Positions 46,857 through 55,380 of a stretch of 64,000 nt of DNA are shown one piece after another (the first letter of the stretch is position 1; each line of letters opens with the position of its first letter). This DNA is from Saccharospirillaceae bacterium. GTDB taxonomy: Bacteria > Pseudomonadota > Gammaproteobacteria > Pseudomonadales > Oceanobacteraceae. The stretch spans positions 62,001 through 126,000 of the forward strand of contig JAKVCS010000001.1 in NCBI GenBank assembly GCA_022448365.1. Reading direction: 5' to 3'. Below the pieces are notes generated by a model. That model made no database searches and was not told the origin of the DNA. It was given only the letters and a program-made list of their open reading frames with translations. The translations under genes were made by a program, and so were the position numbers.

Positions 46857-47369
46857 TTATTTCAGCCTTTGTTGCTGCGCCAGCCACGATGGCAGCAATT
46901 CGTTTGTGCTGGAGAAATTATCGTCCAGGTCGCCCAGCATCAGATGTTCAAGTACACCTTCGCCATTGATCAACATAATTGCCGGCCGTGATTTAAATTG
47001 CCAGGCGGTTTTCCAATACGGATCGGCAACCAGAACAGGCAGCCGCATATCCGGTGCTTTATCATCGCCATCCGGCGTCCAGATGAACCAGGTAACCAGT
47101 CCCTCGGCCTGCAGACCTTCAGCCATTAGCTGATATTGAACTAATTGTTCATCACACTGATCACAATCGTCGAGCCAGATCAGCATTACGGCCTGACCTT
47201 TTACTTCTGCCAGTCGCTGTCCCCAGCCATTCGCTGCAGGTAAAGAAAAGTCCGGCACACTCTGCCCTGGTGCAATGACCGATGTCTCAGAACTGTCCTG
47301 AGCCACAACCAGGCTTGAGGCAATAGCCATACAACTGATCAGAAATAGGATCCGAACGATAATCCCCAT
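46857..47369 (-). CDS. Thioredoxin-like periplasmic protein (AhpC/TSA or TlpA type)
   Basis: 170 residues with a signal peptide (ILFLISCMAIASSLVVAQ), APGQSVPDFSLPAANGWGQ typical of the AhpC/TSA-TlpA entry, and a CxxC-like motif CDQC in LIWLDDCDQCDEQL, with the cis-Pro region SRPAIMLINGEG. So the redox fold is complete, though the active-site loop (CDQC) is unusual. The first 31 bases overlap the upstream gene. It may keep disulfides in the neighbouring barrels or lipoproteins in order. Confidence 0.8.
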   Translation of the reverse strand: MGIIVRILFLISCMAIASSLVVAQDSSETSVIAPGQSVPDFSLPAANGWGQRLAEVKGQAVMLIWLDDCDQCDEQLVQYQLMAEGLQAEGLVTWFIWTPDGDDKAPDMRLPVLVADPYWKTAWQFKSRPAIMLINGEGVLEHLMLGDLDDNFSSTNELLPSWLAQQQRLK

Positions 47370-47965
47370 TGGATCCCCTTGCTGACTTTGGCTTGTTTCA
47401 GATTGTCATCATTGATCTGGAAAGTCTTGGAATCCAGAGACAACCAACGTTTACCCATGATTAATTGCCAGGACAACCCCAGACCGGTGTAGCGACCGCT
47501 GCTGTCACCGGTAAATTGTTCTCCCAAATATGCCTCAATACCCAGTTGCCAGGGATAAGCGCGGACGCCTGAAAAGCTGGCGGAGCCTTGCATCAGGTTG
47601 TAGCCGAGACCGCTGTTCACCAGCACACTGGTCACATCCTTTTTTACCAGAACCTGGCCACCCGCGTCGGCAATAATGCGGTCACTGAACGTACCGGATT
47701 GCAAATTAGCCAACACATACCAGCGCTCTCCGGCAAAATAACGGCCACCAAAGGTAAAGGCCATATTAGCCGTCAGGTTCTCCTGAGCAACCTTCCCAAC
47801 ACCGAAACCCCAACTGCCATTGGTGCGTTCGATGCTTTCCTGTTTACTTACACCAGCAACAAGCACTTTGGGCTGGTAGATGTCCGTCGTTTGCGCTTTG
47901 GCGCTCGTCATTAAAACCACGAAGACACTCATAAAAACACAGAATTTTCTAATCAGGGACGTCAT
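47339..47965 (-). CDS. Probable outer-membrane beta-barrel protein
   Basis: 208 residues with a signal peptide (FCVFMSVFVVLMTSAKAQ) and alternating beta-strand patterns: NMAFTFGGRYFAGERWYVLAN, VLVNSGLGYNLMQG, YPWQLGIEAYLGEQF, SGRYTGLGLSWQLIMG. It ends IQWGLSFGSYF with the terminal Phe typical of BAM substrates. Agl/Glt clusters include small barrels of this kind (GltA/GltB/GltH types). The start overlaps the upstream gene by four bases. Confidence 0.78.
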   Translation of the reverse strand: MTSLIRKFCVFMSVFVVLMTSAKAQTTDIYQPKVLVAGVSKQESIERTNGSWGFGVGKVAQENLTANMAFTFGGRYFAGERWYVLANLQSGTFSDRIIADAGGQVLVKKDVTSVLVNSGLGYNLMQGSASFSGVRAYPWQLGIEAYLGEQFTGDSSGRYTGLGLSWQLIMGKRWLSLDSKTFQINDDNLKQAKVSKGIQWGLSFGSYF

Positions 47966-48687
47966 ATCTTTAAATTCCAGATCAATGAAACTTCGTTGTG
48001 ATTCGCACTATTACCAGAAAGCGCCTGTTCGGTATTCAAACGCATGATCATGCTTAGTTGCTTATTTAAATCAGCGTGCCAATCCAGATTCAGACCAACC
48101 AGGCCAGTCGTCAACATTGTTTGATCATCGCTCCAGTGACGGCTGCCCTCCTCATTAACACCAACACCGACAAAGGCACCCGCACGAACCGTTTGGGTAT
48201 CGCCAAACCGCTTAAGACCGGTTTCCAGAGCCAGCGAAAGACTTTGCCAGGCCGATTCGCCAAAAGCGCGTCGCTGTGCACGCAAAGCCAGAGTGTTTTT
48301 TTTCACAGGGTAAGCCAGTGCAATATTAACCGCTCGTTGGCTACTGCCACCGAATTGCAGATTCCACTGAGAGACAATCGGTTTTTGCCGGATGAGCCAA
48401 AGCTGAGACTCACTGACATGCACTGATTGAGAGATATATGAGCGGTGAGCCCAGCCCTGTATGCGCTCATTACCAAGGAGAAGCCACTCCCCTTGTAAAC
48501 GGATCGGCTTTAAGCCGTGATCTGAAGATACTTCGAACACCACAGAAAATGCATCGCCAGGACCATTCCTCAGCTGAATGCGGCGATCATCAGCGAGGCT
48601 GAACTGAGCAACAAGTGATTGCAGTAATATGAAAATCAACAGTTTGCCTGAACAAGCTGTCAATGGATGTTTCCCCAGGCCCAACAT
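47962..48687 (-). CDS. SH3-like plus beta-barrel outer-membrane protein
   Basis: 241 residues with a signal peptide (LLIFILLQSLVAQFSLA). An SH3b-like domain follows (IQLRNGPGDAFSVVFEVSSD, GEWLLLGNERIQGWAHRSYI), then barrel-type strands to the end (VSQWNLQFGGSSQRAVNIALA, NEVSLIWNLKI). It is the first gene of the Agl/Glt-like operon. An SH3 domain suggests peptidoglycan or peptide binding; the barrel assignment is moderate. Confidence 0.72.
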   Translation of the reverse strand: MLGLGKHPLTACSGKLLIFILLQSLVAQFSLADDRRIQLRNGPGDAFSVVFEVSSDHGLKPIRLQGEWLLLGNERIQGWAHRSYISQSVHVSESQLWLIRQKPIVSQWNLQFGGSSQRAVNIALAYPVKKNTLALRAQRRAFGESAWQSLSLALETGLKRFGDTQTVRAGAFVGVGVNEEGSRHWSDDQTMLTTGLVGLNLDWHADLNKQLSMIMRLNTEQALSGNSANHNEVSLIWNLKI

Positions 48688-48776
48688 GGTCTAACGCCCT
48701 AGTCATTATTTTAGTTATTCGGACATCCCTGCCAGATCTTCCGTATTGTCCTACAAAGACCACCACCAAACAATTG

Positions 48777-48788
48777 GTACGATCGTAC
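48777..48788. promoter_or_regulatory. 12-bp perfect palindrome upstream of the Agl/Glt-like operon
   Basis: GTACGATCGTAC at 48777-48788, 90 bases before the first gene of the operon (48687) on the minus strand, in the gap behind the VWA gene. It may be an operator. No firm -10/-35 was placed. Confidence 0.35.
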
Positions 48789-48806
48789 TTTACAAAGTTT
48801 CCTGCG

Positions 48807-49988
48807 CTATTTACTCAAGTGACGCATTGCGTCTTCAAGGCCCTGCAGGCTCAGAGGATACATTTTATCTTTCACAATCTCCCTGATTGCGCCAAGAGAT
48901 CCACCCTGTCCCCAATGCGCTTCCGGCGCCGGATTGAGCCAAACCAACTTATCAAACTGATCTGCCATCCGCTGCATCCAGACAGCCCCAGGTTCTTCAT
49001 TCCAATGTTCAACACTGCCACCCGCATGGGTAACTTCATACGGCGCCATCATGGCATCACCAACAAAGATCACTTTGTAGTCACTGCTGTATTTTCTCAG
49101 AATATCCCAGGTTTCAGTGCGTTCGTTCATGCGGCGGATATTATTTTTCCAAACAGACTCATACAAGCAGTTATGGAAATAGAAGGTTTCCATATGCTTG
49201 AATTCGGTTCGAGTCGCTGAAAACAGCTCTTCACAAACACGTACGTGCGGGTCCATCGATCCGCCCACATCAAAAAACAGCAGCACCTTCACTGCATTGT
49301 GGCGTTCAGGCACCATCTTAATGTCAAGGAATCCGGCATTTTTCGCGGTTGACTCGATGGTGTCACTCATATCCAACTCTTCAGCAGCCCCCTGACGAGC
49401 GAACTTGCGAAGTCGCCTCAGTGCTACTTTTACATTACGGATACCGAGATCGATGGAGTCATCCAGGTCACGATAATTGCGCTGCTCCCAAACTTTGATT
49501 GCCTTTTTATGTCGTGAGCGCCCCTGATCAATACGTATGCCCTCAGGATTATAACCATTAGCACCAAACGGCGAAGTACCGCCCGTGCCAATCATTTTAT
49601 TGCCGCCCTGATGGCGTTTTTTCTGCTCATCCAAACGTTTCTGGAACTCGTCCATCACCTTATCGAAGCCGCCCATCGCCTCGATCTGTTCCATCTGCTC
49701 TTCGGTCAGCATGCGCTCAAATTCTTTACGCATCCAATCATCGGGGATGTTGGCTTCTTCCATCAGGGCTGGCATTGCGTCCAGTCCTTTGAAGTAACTG
49801 CCGAATGCTTTGTCGAATTTATCGTAATGCTTCTCGTCTTTAACCAGCACAAGCTTGGCTAACGCATAAAAGTCATTCAGGTCGGCAAAGGCTACGTGAG
49901 CCTGCACAGCGGCAACGAGGTCCAGATATTCCCGAACTGAACATGGAACTTTGGCCTGACGAACTGTTTGAAAGAAATCAATGAGCAT
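48807..49988 (-). CDS. VWA-domain CoxE-like protein
   Basis: 393 residues, soluble. N-terminal DFFQTVRQAKVPCSVREYLD and a helical region, then a VWA domain with MIDAS DVGGSMD, where the usual DxSxS is altered to DxGxS (the middle Ser is Gly), plus FVGDAMM and LVWLNP. The PSV-like REYLDL start and the pairing with an upstream MoxR ATPase match the CoxE/YehP-like family of VWA proteins. It is 13 bases from the MoxR gene and probably forms a MoxR-VWA chaperone pair. Confidence 0.88.
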   Translation of the reverse strand: MLIDFFQTVRQAKVPCSVREYLDLVAAVQAHVAFADLNDFYALAKLVLVKDEKHYDKFDKAFGSYFKGLDAMPALMEEANIPDDWMRKEFERMLTEEQMEQIEAMGGFDKVMDEFQKRLDEQKKRHQGGNKMIGTGGTSPFGANGYNPEGIRIDQGRSRHKKAIKVWEQRNYRDLDDSIDLGIRNVKVALRRLRKFARQGAAEELDMSDTIESTAKNAGFLDIKMVPERHNAVKVLLFFDVGGSMDPHVRVCEELFSATRTEFKHMETFYFHNCLYESVWKNNIRRMNERTETWDILRKYSSDYKVIFVGDAMMAPYEVTHAGGSVEHWNEEPGAVWMQRMADQFDKLVWLNPAPEAHWGQGGSLGAIREIVKDKMYPLSLQGLEDAMRHLSK

Positions 49989-50001
49989 AGGAAATGCCTT
50001 T

Positions 50002-50844
50002 TCAGCCCTTACGACGACTCATAAATGCCAGTTTCTCCAGCAGCTGGACATCCTGTTCATTCTTCACCAGAGCCCCATACATGGGTGGAATTGCTTTCGA
50101 AGTATCTTTATTACGCAAAATCTCTACGCCGATATCGTCAGCCATTAACAGCTTAAGCCAATCGATCAATTCTGACGTCGAGGGCTTCTTCTTCAGGCCC
50201 GGTACTTTTCGAACGTCAAAAAATACATCCATCGACTCCGTGACCAACTCATTCTGAATGCCCGGATAATGCACTTCGACAATTTCTTTCATGGTGTCGC
50301 GATCAGGGAAATCGATGTAGTGGAAGAAACAACGACGCAGAAAAGCGTCCGGCAGCTCTTTCTCGTTGTTACTGGTAATCAGAATAATTGGGCGATGCTT
50401 GGCGACAATGCGTTCTTGAGTTTCGTAACAGAAGAATTCCATCTTATCGAGTTCTAACAATAAGTCGTTCGGAAACTCAATATCTGCTTTATCAATTTCA
50501 TCAATCAGCAGAACAACAGGCTTATCGGCAGTGAACGCTTCCCATAACTTACCTTTCACGATGTAGTTCTTGATGTCGTGAACTTTGTCATTCCCCAACT
50601 GAGAGTCGCGTAAACGGGAAACGGCGTCATATTCGTACAAACCCTGATGTGCCTTGGTTGTACTTTTGATGTGCCACTGAATCAATTCGGTATCCAACGA
50701 CTGAGCAAGCTGCTCGGCCAGCATGGTCTTACCGGTTCCAGGCTCACCTTTTAGTAACAATGGGCGCTGCAAAGTGATAGCGGCGTTAACCGCCATACGC
50801 AACTCCGGAGTTGCTACATAATCGTCTGTACCCTGAAACTTCAT
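50002..50844 (-). CDS. MoxR-family AAA ATPase (second copy)
   Basis: 280 residues. Walker A GEPGTGKTMLAEQLAQ near residue 38, Walker B VVLLIDEIDKADIEFPNDLLLEL and sensor ILITSNNEKELPDAFLRRC in the MoxR/YehL style. This group acts with CoxE-type VWA proteins, here the next gene. Unlike the first MoxR of the window it has the GEPGTGKT form. It starts near an AGAGG, eight bases from the ATG. Confidence 0.93.
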   Translation of the reverse strand: MKFQGTDDYVATPELRMAVNAAITLQRPLLLKGEPGTGKTMLAEQLAQSLDTELIQWHIKSTTKAHQGLYEYDAVSRLRDSQLGNDKVHDIKNYIVKGKLWEAFTADKPVVLLIDEIDKADIEFPNDLLLELDKMEFFCYETQERIVAKHRPIILITSNNEKELPDAFLRRCFFHYIDFPDRDTMKEIVEVHYPGIQNELVTESMDVFFDVRKVPGLKKKPSTSELIDWLKLLMADDIGVEILRNKDTSKAIPPMYGALVKNEQDVQLLEKLAFMSRRKG

Positions 50845-50916
50845 AAAAACCTCTGGCTTAATTAGCTGACACGAATATTATTCAACAAAATACGCCGGAA
50901 GTATAAGGAGGGGATT

Positions 50917-51000
50917 ATGGATCAGCAAGGCAAAAACGACGTCAAAGGCCCGTCGATTTTGCCAGTTGAGAAAACAGTTTGCTCATTTCTGTCCGCTTAA
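50917..51000 (+). CDS. Tiny plus-strand ORF with a strong ribosome-binding site
   Basis: AAGGAGGGG (50905-50913) precedes an ATG at 50917 by a few bases and opens 27 codons (MDQQGKNDVKGPSILPVEKT at the start, ending FLSA), with the stop ten bases before the stop of the VWA gene on the other strand. The strong Shine-Dalgarno is striking, but nothing else supports coding, and a minus-strand micro-ORF of 22 codons overlaps the same DNA. Confidence 0.25.
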   Translation: MDQQGKNDVKGPSILPVEKTVCSFLSA

Positions 51001-51009
51001 TTGCGGTCA

Positions 51010-53301
51010 TTATTCCTTTTTGTCGTCATCTGGGGCATCAAACTCTCCCCAGTCATCATCTCCGTCGCCACTGCCATCAAGCTCTTCCGGATCAATCGAG
51101 AAGTCATCATCCAAGCCGAGGCCGGTATCGGTTCCCGCCCCAAGAGTGGCGCCAGGTGTACCACCTGCGGCCGAAATCTCTTCCTCCCCCTCATCATCGA
51201 AAGAATCGAAGTCTCCATCAAGGTCAGCTTCATCAAATTCAGTCTCAAGATCCGGGGGAAGCCCAGTGTCATTTACTTTCGATGCCACATCAGAATCAAC
51301 CGGAGCCGCCATCATTGGCTTCCGTTTCTTAAACCACCAGAATGCGGCACCGCCAAAGACGGTCAGATTACCCAGTGCGAGAATCAGATAAACCCACCAG
51401 GACACTCCGCCTTCAGTCTCTTCAGCAGTCTCGCTTAGAGGCTCCGTGGTCATTTGTTCCTCAAATGTCGCTTTCAAATCCGGCTGAATCTCGGGCTCTG
51501 ATTCGGGTTCAACCTGAGCATCAGGCTGAACCTCTGGCTCAGGCATGACGGCCTGTGGGGCATTTTCTGGCTGCACGAGGTCTTGCGCCGATGATTCTGG
51601 CTGCACAGCAGACACGCCCGTATCTGACTGCGCCATCGCAGTGCTCTCTGCTGACGCATCCATCGCAGCAACAGTACTTTCAGCGACCACTTGATCAGAT
51701 ATTGTATCGGTACCCGGTTTAACCAGCGGAAAAGCCGCTTTGATACTCTCCGGCTTACTTTTGAACGTACTACCATTGGATGTGACGCCGCGAATATTGA
51801 GAAGGGCATCATAGTCGCCCTGCCCCTTATCAGCTGACAGCGGCAAGTGCCAGAAATTATTTGCCTGATCAAACGTCATCGAATGAATCACGGAACTGCC
51901 ATCCGGACTTGTGACACGCGCAATCACTCTGGAAAGACCGGTATCGACGTTATCAACCTCAGGTGTCACATAAATATTCAGCACCTGCTCACCATAGTCA
52001 GGCTCGATTTGAACAGCCAAAGGCTCCATCAGAGTAGCGGTGAGGACTTGGCGACGCTGGAAGGTACGTCCGGTGGCTGTAATTTCGACCTGATATTCCC
52101 CTTGTTGCGACAACCGTGTCAAAGACTCAAGAAACACACCGTCTTCCGGTAACGACTCCGGATCGGACAATAACTTACTTCCGGTTCTGCCATCGGGAGC
52201 CTTCACTTTTAACGTAAAGTCCGTTAACTCAAGAATGGCTTTTTCATCCAGAATTTTATCTTTTTCTGTGAGAGCAATTTCCAGGTTTACCGGATAGCCA
52301 GCAAAGATGCTGCCCGGCAATCCTTCGACCTGCAACTTCAGATCAGTCAGAATCTGGACACGATTGTCCGGATCAACATCTGCATCAGCTGCCCAACCGC
52401 CTGCCTCCGGATTCTTAACGGTAATCAAATCGAAATTAATATCGCGATGCCAACGAATATCTTCATTCTTACGGCTATTTTCCTGCGAAATGATTCCGCC
52501 ATCAGGAGCCACCAAGGTGGTTTCACGCGCTCCCGCTGCGCGAAATACCAGTGCGGTAAACTCTTCAATACTGGCATCAATTTCAAAGCGGTTATTGGTC
52601 ATCGGTACCTGTTCAACCGGAACAGCGCGATCAAACGCTTTGAGAAAGGCTTTCAATAGCTGATCTGCATTATCGGCCTGCAAATAGAGACCGCCGGTTT
52701 CCAAGGAGATTTGCTGTAGCGTTGCATTATCCGCCGCACCTGATAGTGCAAGCGTATGAATCCGGGCACCTGCGTCTATGTATCGGGGTAATACCTCATT
52801 CAGTAATCGTGTTTTTTCACTCGCATTGATATCGGCTCCCTGTCCGGGAGTAACCATATCAATCTTGCCATCAGTCAGAAGGATCACACTGTGATCAAAA
52901 CCGGAATCCTCCGACATCTTCCATGACGCTTTATCTAACGCTTCTACAAGGTTTGTTTGCAAACCAACAGAACTGATTTGCTCAGCGCTTAACTTGGCCT
53001 TATCACGCCAGGCCTGATCAACATTTCCCAGAGGCACCAACATATTAATGTATCGGCCAAATGTCCAAACACCACTCTGAGCGCCATCGGGCAACAACTC
53101 AACCAGTAAATTCAGCGCTGGGGCCCGCAGGTTATTCGGATCGGTTTGCTTCATACTGCCTGAGATGTCTATGACGATTCGCACATCGGAGGCTTTAGAG
53201 TTAGGTTCAGCGTGAATGCGCTGGGTAGAAAATACAGCAAGAAGGGAAAACAGCAGGAGCGATACAGAAATCACCCCCGACAGCCAACAACGCTTAATCA
53301 T
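51010..53301 (-). CDS. Membrane-anchored VWA protein with long acidic cytoplasmic tail
   Basis: 763 residues. Signal peptide (VISVSLLLFSLLAVFSTQRIHA), VWA domain with MIDAS DISGS (VRIVIDISGSMKQTDPN) and VILLTDGKID, then beta-rich domains (about 240-520), a Glu/Pro/Val-rich linker (about 540-620), a membrane helix (WWVYLILALGNLTVFGGAAFW) and a C-terminal tail dominated by Asp, Glu and Gly (EFDEADLDGDFDSFDDEGEE...). This fits the TIGR03503-like VWA proteins of gammaproteobacteria. The acidic tail could bind the MoxR partner or calcium. Confidence 0.85.
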   Translation of the reverse strand: MIKRCWLSGVISVSLLLFSLLAVFSTQRIHAEPNSKASDVRIVIDISGSMKQTDPNNLRAPALNLLVELLPDGAQSGVWTFGRYINMLVPLGNVDQAWRDKAKLSAEQISSVGLQTNLVEALDKASWKMSEDSGFDHSVILLTDGKIDMVTPGQGADINASEKTRLLNEVLPRYIDAGARIHTLALSGAADNATLQQISLETGGLYLQADNADQLLKAFLKAFDRAVPVEQVPMTNNRFEIDASIEEFTALVFRAAGARETTLVAPDGGIISQENSRKNEDIRWHRDINFDLITVKNPEAGGWAADADVDPDNRVQILTDLKLQVEGLPGSIFAGYPVNLEIALTEKDKILDEKAILELTDFTLKVKAPDGRTGSKLLSDPESLPEDGVFLESLTRLSQQGEYQVEITATGRTFQRRQVLTATLMEPLAVQIEPDYGEQVLNIYVTPEVDNVDTGLSRVIARVTSPDGSSVIHSMTFDQANNFWHLPLSADKGQGDYDALLNIRGVTSNGSTFKSKPESIKAAFPLVKPGTDTISDQVVAESTVAAMDASAESTAMAQSDTGVSAVQPESSAQDLVQPENAPQAVMPEPEVQPDAQVEPESEPEIQPDLKATFEEQMTTEPLSETAEETEGGVSWWVYLILALGNLTVFGGAAFWWFKKRKPMMAAPVDSDVASKVNDTGLPPDLETEFDEADLDGDFDSFDDEGEEEISAAGGTPGATLGAGTDTGLGLDDDFSIDPEELDGSGDGDDDWGEFDAPDDDKKE

Positions 53302-53324
53302 AAGTGCTCCCGGGGGCTAATAAA

Positions 53325-53993
53325 TTACAGACTGGTTTCTAAAACACGTCGGCCTTTTTCGGTGATATGCCAGCGCACGCCGTTTTTACCGCTCACCTTG
53401 CCAGCCAGGCTGCGTATGGTTAAAACATGCAGCGTTTTGAGGATGGTGGATTCCTCAGCATTGGCCTCACGACAAACACCGGCCAAAGAGCGGAAGATAA
53501 AACGTCCACTGGAGAGTATTTTCAATACCTGAGCGGAAGTAACATCCAGCTCATCATTCATCTCGACAACCTGAGGATCAGCATTTGACATGTCCTGCTC
53601 GGTTTCCGTATCGATCAATGGTAATAATTCATTTTGAATTGTGCGTAAATTCTGCTGAACCTCCTCCGAACGGGATTTAGCAACCTGTGCCTCACTGAGG
53701 ATTCGATCCGAAAGATTATCGATAAAGAATCGGCTTAACAAAGCTGAAATAAGACAGAAACCCGTGAAAATTAACAGTCGGGATGGGTCCCCCTGGCTCT
53801 CAAGAACAAGCTCACTGTTGACCATGTCGAGGATTACCGGCACCAAAAACGATGCGCCAACACCGACAACTAAAAAACGTGGCAGACTTGCCGCATCCGG
53901 GTCCTTCTCACCGTACAGGTAATAATTCACCAAACCGCCAAAAATGCCAGCCAGCAACATCACAGTTGCCAGAATAAAAATATGATTTGCCAT
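53325..53993 (-). CDS. Membrane protein with C-terminal winged-helix domain
   Basis: 222 residues from the ATG at 53993 (GAGG nine bases upstream). Three membrane helices: IFILATVMLLAGIFGGLVNYYL, FLVVGVGASFLVPVILDMV and LLIFTGFCLISALLSRFF in part, a coiled-coil stretch (SEEVQQNLRTIQNELLPLID), then a winged-helix end (AEESTILKTLHVLTIRSLAG, RWHITEKGRRVLE). The N-terminal block resembles the YEATS-associated helix family; the C-terminus resembles DNA- or protein-binding wHTH domains. It lies 24 bases upstream of the VWA gene. Confidence 0.7.
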   Translation of the reverse strand: MANHIFILATVMLLAGIFGGLVNYYLYGEKDPDAASLPRFLVVGVGASFLVPVILDMVNSELVLESQGDPSRLLIFTGFCLISALLSRFFIDNLSDRILSEAQVAKSRSEEVQQNLRTIQNELLPLIDTETEQDMSNADPQVVEMNDELDVTSAQVLKILSSGRFIFRSLAGVCREANAEESTILKTLHVLTIRSLAGKVSGKNGVRWHITEKGRRVLETSL

Positions 53994-54261
53994 GATCTCT
54001 AACCTCATCCATCAGAGGAGTTATCTCGCGCAGAGACTCAACCTCTAAGTCCTGTTATTCCGTTGATGGAAGAACCCCCAAGTTACTTTTTTCATTCCGC
54101 ACTTTCGCCAGAATCGACGACATCAGAACGCTCCCTGCATTAAAACTAGCAAAGAATCCGCTGTTAGCCAGAAAAGTAATAAAAAAATAATCGATCGATG
54201 CTTAAGCGATCAGAGGTATAAAGGTGAAGTGCCAGGGTCAGAATAAAAACAGTAACGACCA

Positions 54262-54618
54262 TTAGCTGGCCGTTTTGGTTTCATCCGCAGTGAAGCGCCG
54301 AACAAGCTGAAAGATTGCCAACAACAAAGCCCCCGCTGCAAGACCAGATAACAACCAGTTTGCAGCATACATCGCCTGTGCCAGTGAAGAAGTAAGCAAT
54401 GTAAATGGAAAGACGACAAACGCTGGCGCAAAATACTGTGACCCAGCTTCAATCGGTGCTGGCGTATAAAGCAGCACTGCACCCGTCATATAGCAAAAGC
54501 GCCGCGCCTCACCACTCGCATCCATCCAGAAAAATAACCGCCGCCAGCACCAGAATGCCAGCGTGGCGAACACGAAATACATCAGCCAAAAAACAATAAA
54601 CTCTGAAATACCTTCCAT
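54262..54618 (-). CDS. Small inner-membrane protein, unknown
   Basis: 118 residues from the ATG at 54618 (CGGGA six bases upstream). Three or four membrane helices: FIVFWLMYFVFATLAFWCWRR, FVVFPFTLLTSSLAQAMYA, LLSGLAAGALLLAIFQLVRR, and an amphipathic region SGEARRFCYMTGAVLLYTPAP. It is 13 bases downstream of ycgN and probably co-transcribed. Not assigned to a family. Confidence 0.75.
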   Translation of the reverse strand: MEGISEFIVFWLMYFVFATLAFWCWRRLFFWMDASGEARRFCYMTGAVLLYTPAPIEAGSQYFAPAFVVFPFTLLTSSLAQAMYAANWLLSGLAAGALLLAIFQLVRRFTADETKTAS

Positions 54619-54631
54619 TAATAATCCCGCT

Positions 54632-55072
54632 CTACGCTTTCCAGATAATCCGATCCTGCCAGTACTCTTCAGCGATTCGATTGTCGGCAATACCTTTATT
54701 TTTGATTGAGATCCCGGCCCGATGAACAGAGTCCGGATCACCGCTGATTAAAGGGTGCCATTCCGGCAGATCTCGTCCCTCTTGCAATACACGATAAGCA
54801 CAGGTTTGCGGTAGCCAAAAGAAGCTTTCCGCCTGTTCGGGTGTTAGCCAGACACAGGTTGGGACCTTTTTATTGCGTTCTTGATAGACAGTACACTGGC
54901 AGTTTTTGGTATCCATATAACGACAATGAACGTCGGTATAATACACATCCCCGGTATCTTCATCTTCAAGCTTATGCAAGCAACAGAGCGCACAACCATC
55001 ACATAACGACTCCCACTCCGGGCGACTCATTTGCGCCAGTGTTTTGGTACGCCAGAATGGCTCAACACTCAT
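54632..55072 (-). CDS. ycgN: YcgN family cysteine cluster protein
   Basis: 146 residues from the ATG at 55072; the upstream extension overlaps ycgL and is not used. The Cys pattern LCDGCALCCLHKLEDEDTGD, then CRYMDTKNCQCTVY, matches the UPF0260/YcgN family, with Cys residues likely binding iron or zinc. Its function is not established. The gene overlaps ycgL by 11 bases, the usual gammaproteobacterial order. Confidence 0.93.
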   Translation of the reverse strand: MSVEPFWRTKTLAQMSRPEWESLCDGCALCCLHKLEDEDTGDVYYTDVHCRYMDTKNCQCTVYQERNKKVPTCVWLTPEQAESFFWLPQTCAYRVLQEGRDLPEWHPLISGDPDSVHRAGISIKNKGIADNRIAEEYWQDRIIWKA

Positions 55073-55358
55073 GATCGCTTTTGTCCTTTTTACAGAACAA
55101 ATCCAACATATAGGTTTCTTTAGGAGGAGGCATCTGAAGGTAATAACCTTTGTCTTCAATTTCTGCCATAACTTTTACAGCCTCTGCGCGTGCCAACTTC
55201 TTATCCTCGGTAAGAATAATCGTCAGCGTCTTCTCTGCTGGGCCGAAAACCTCCAGCAACTCCTCAGGTAATTCCTTCAATCCTGTTTTTTGCGCGACGT
55301 ACAAATAGGCTTCATCTTTTTTCAATGACTTGTAAATGTCACATAAAATCTTAGTCAT
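55062..55358 (-). CDS. ycgL: YcgL domain protein
   Basis: 98 residues starting MTKILCDIYKSLKKDEAYLY, preceded by GAGAGAG, matching the YcgL/DUF709 family with its KGYYLQMPPP block. Function unknown. It lies 22 bases downstream of rnd. Confidence 0.93.
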   Translation of the reverse strand: MTKILCDIYKSLKKDEAYLYVAQKTGLKELPEELLEVFGPAEKTLTIILTEDKKLARAEAVKVMAEIEDKGYYLQMPPPKETYMLDLFCKKDKSDHEC

Positions 55359-55380
55359 GAACTCTCTCAACTTACATCTG

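Noticed and set aside
54229-54250. Word resembling sequences seen near REP/RAYT elements (GCCAGGGTCAGAATAAAA) in the 268-base gap before the membrane protein
   Set aside because: Single copy, no inverted partner and no transposase in the window; cannot be supported as a mobile element.
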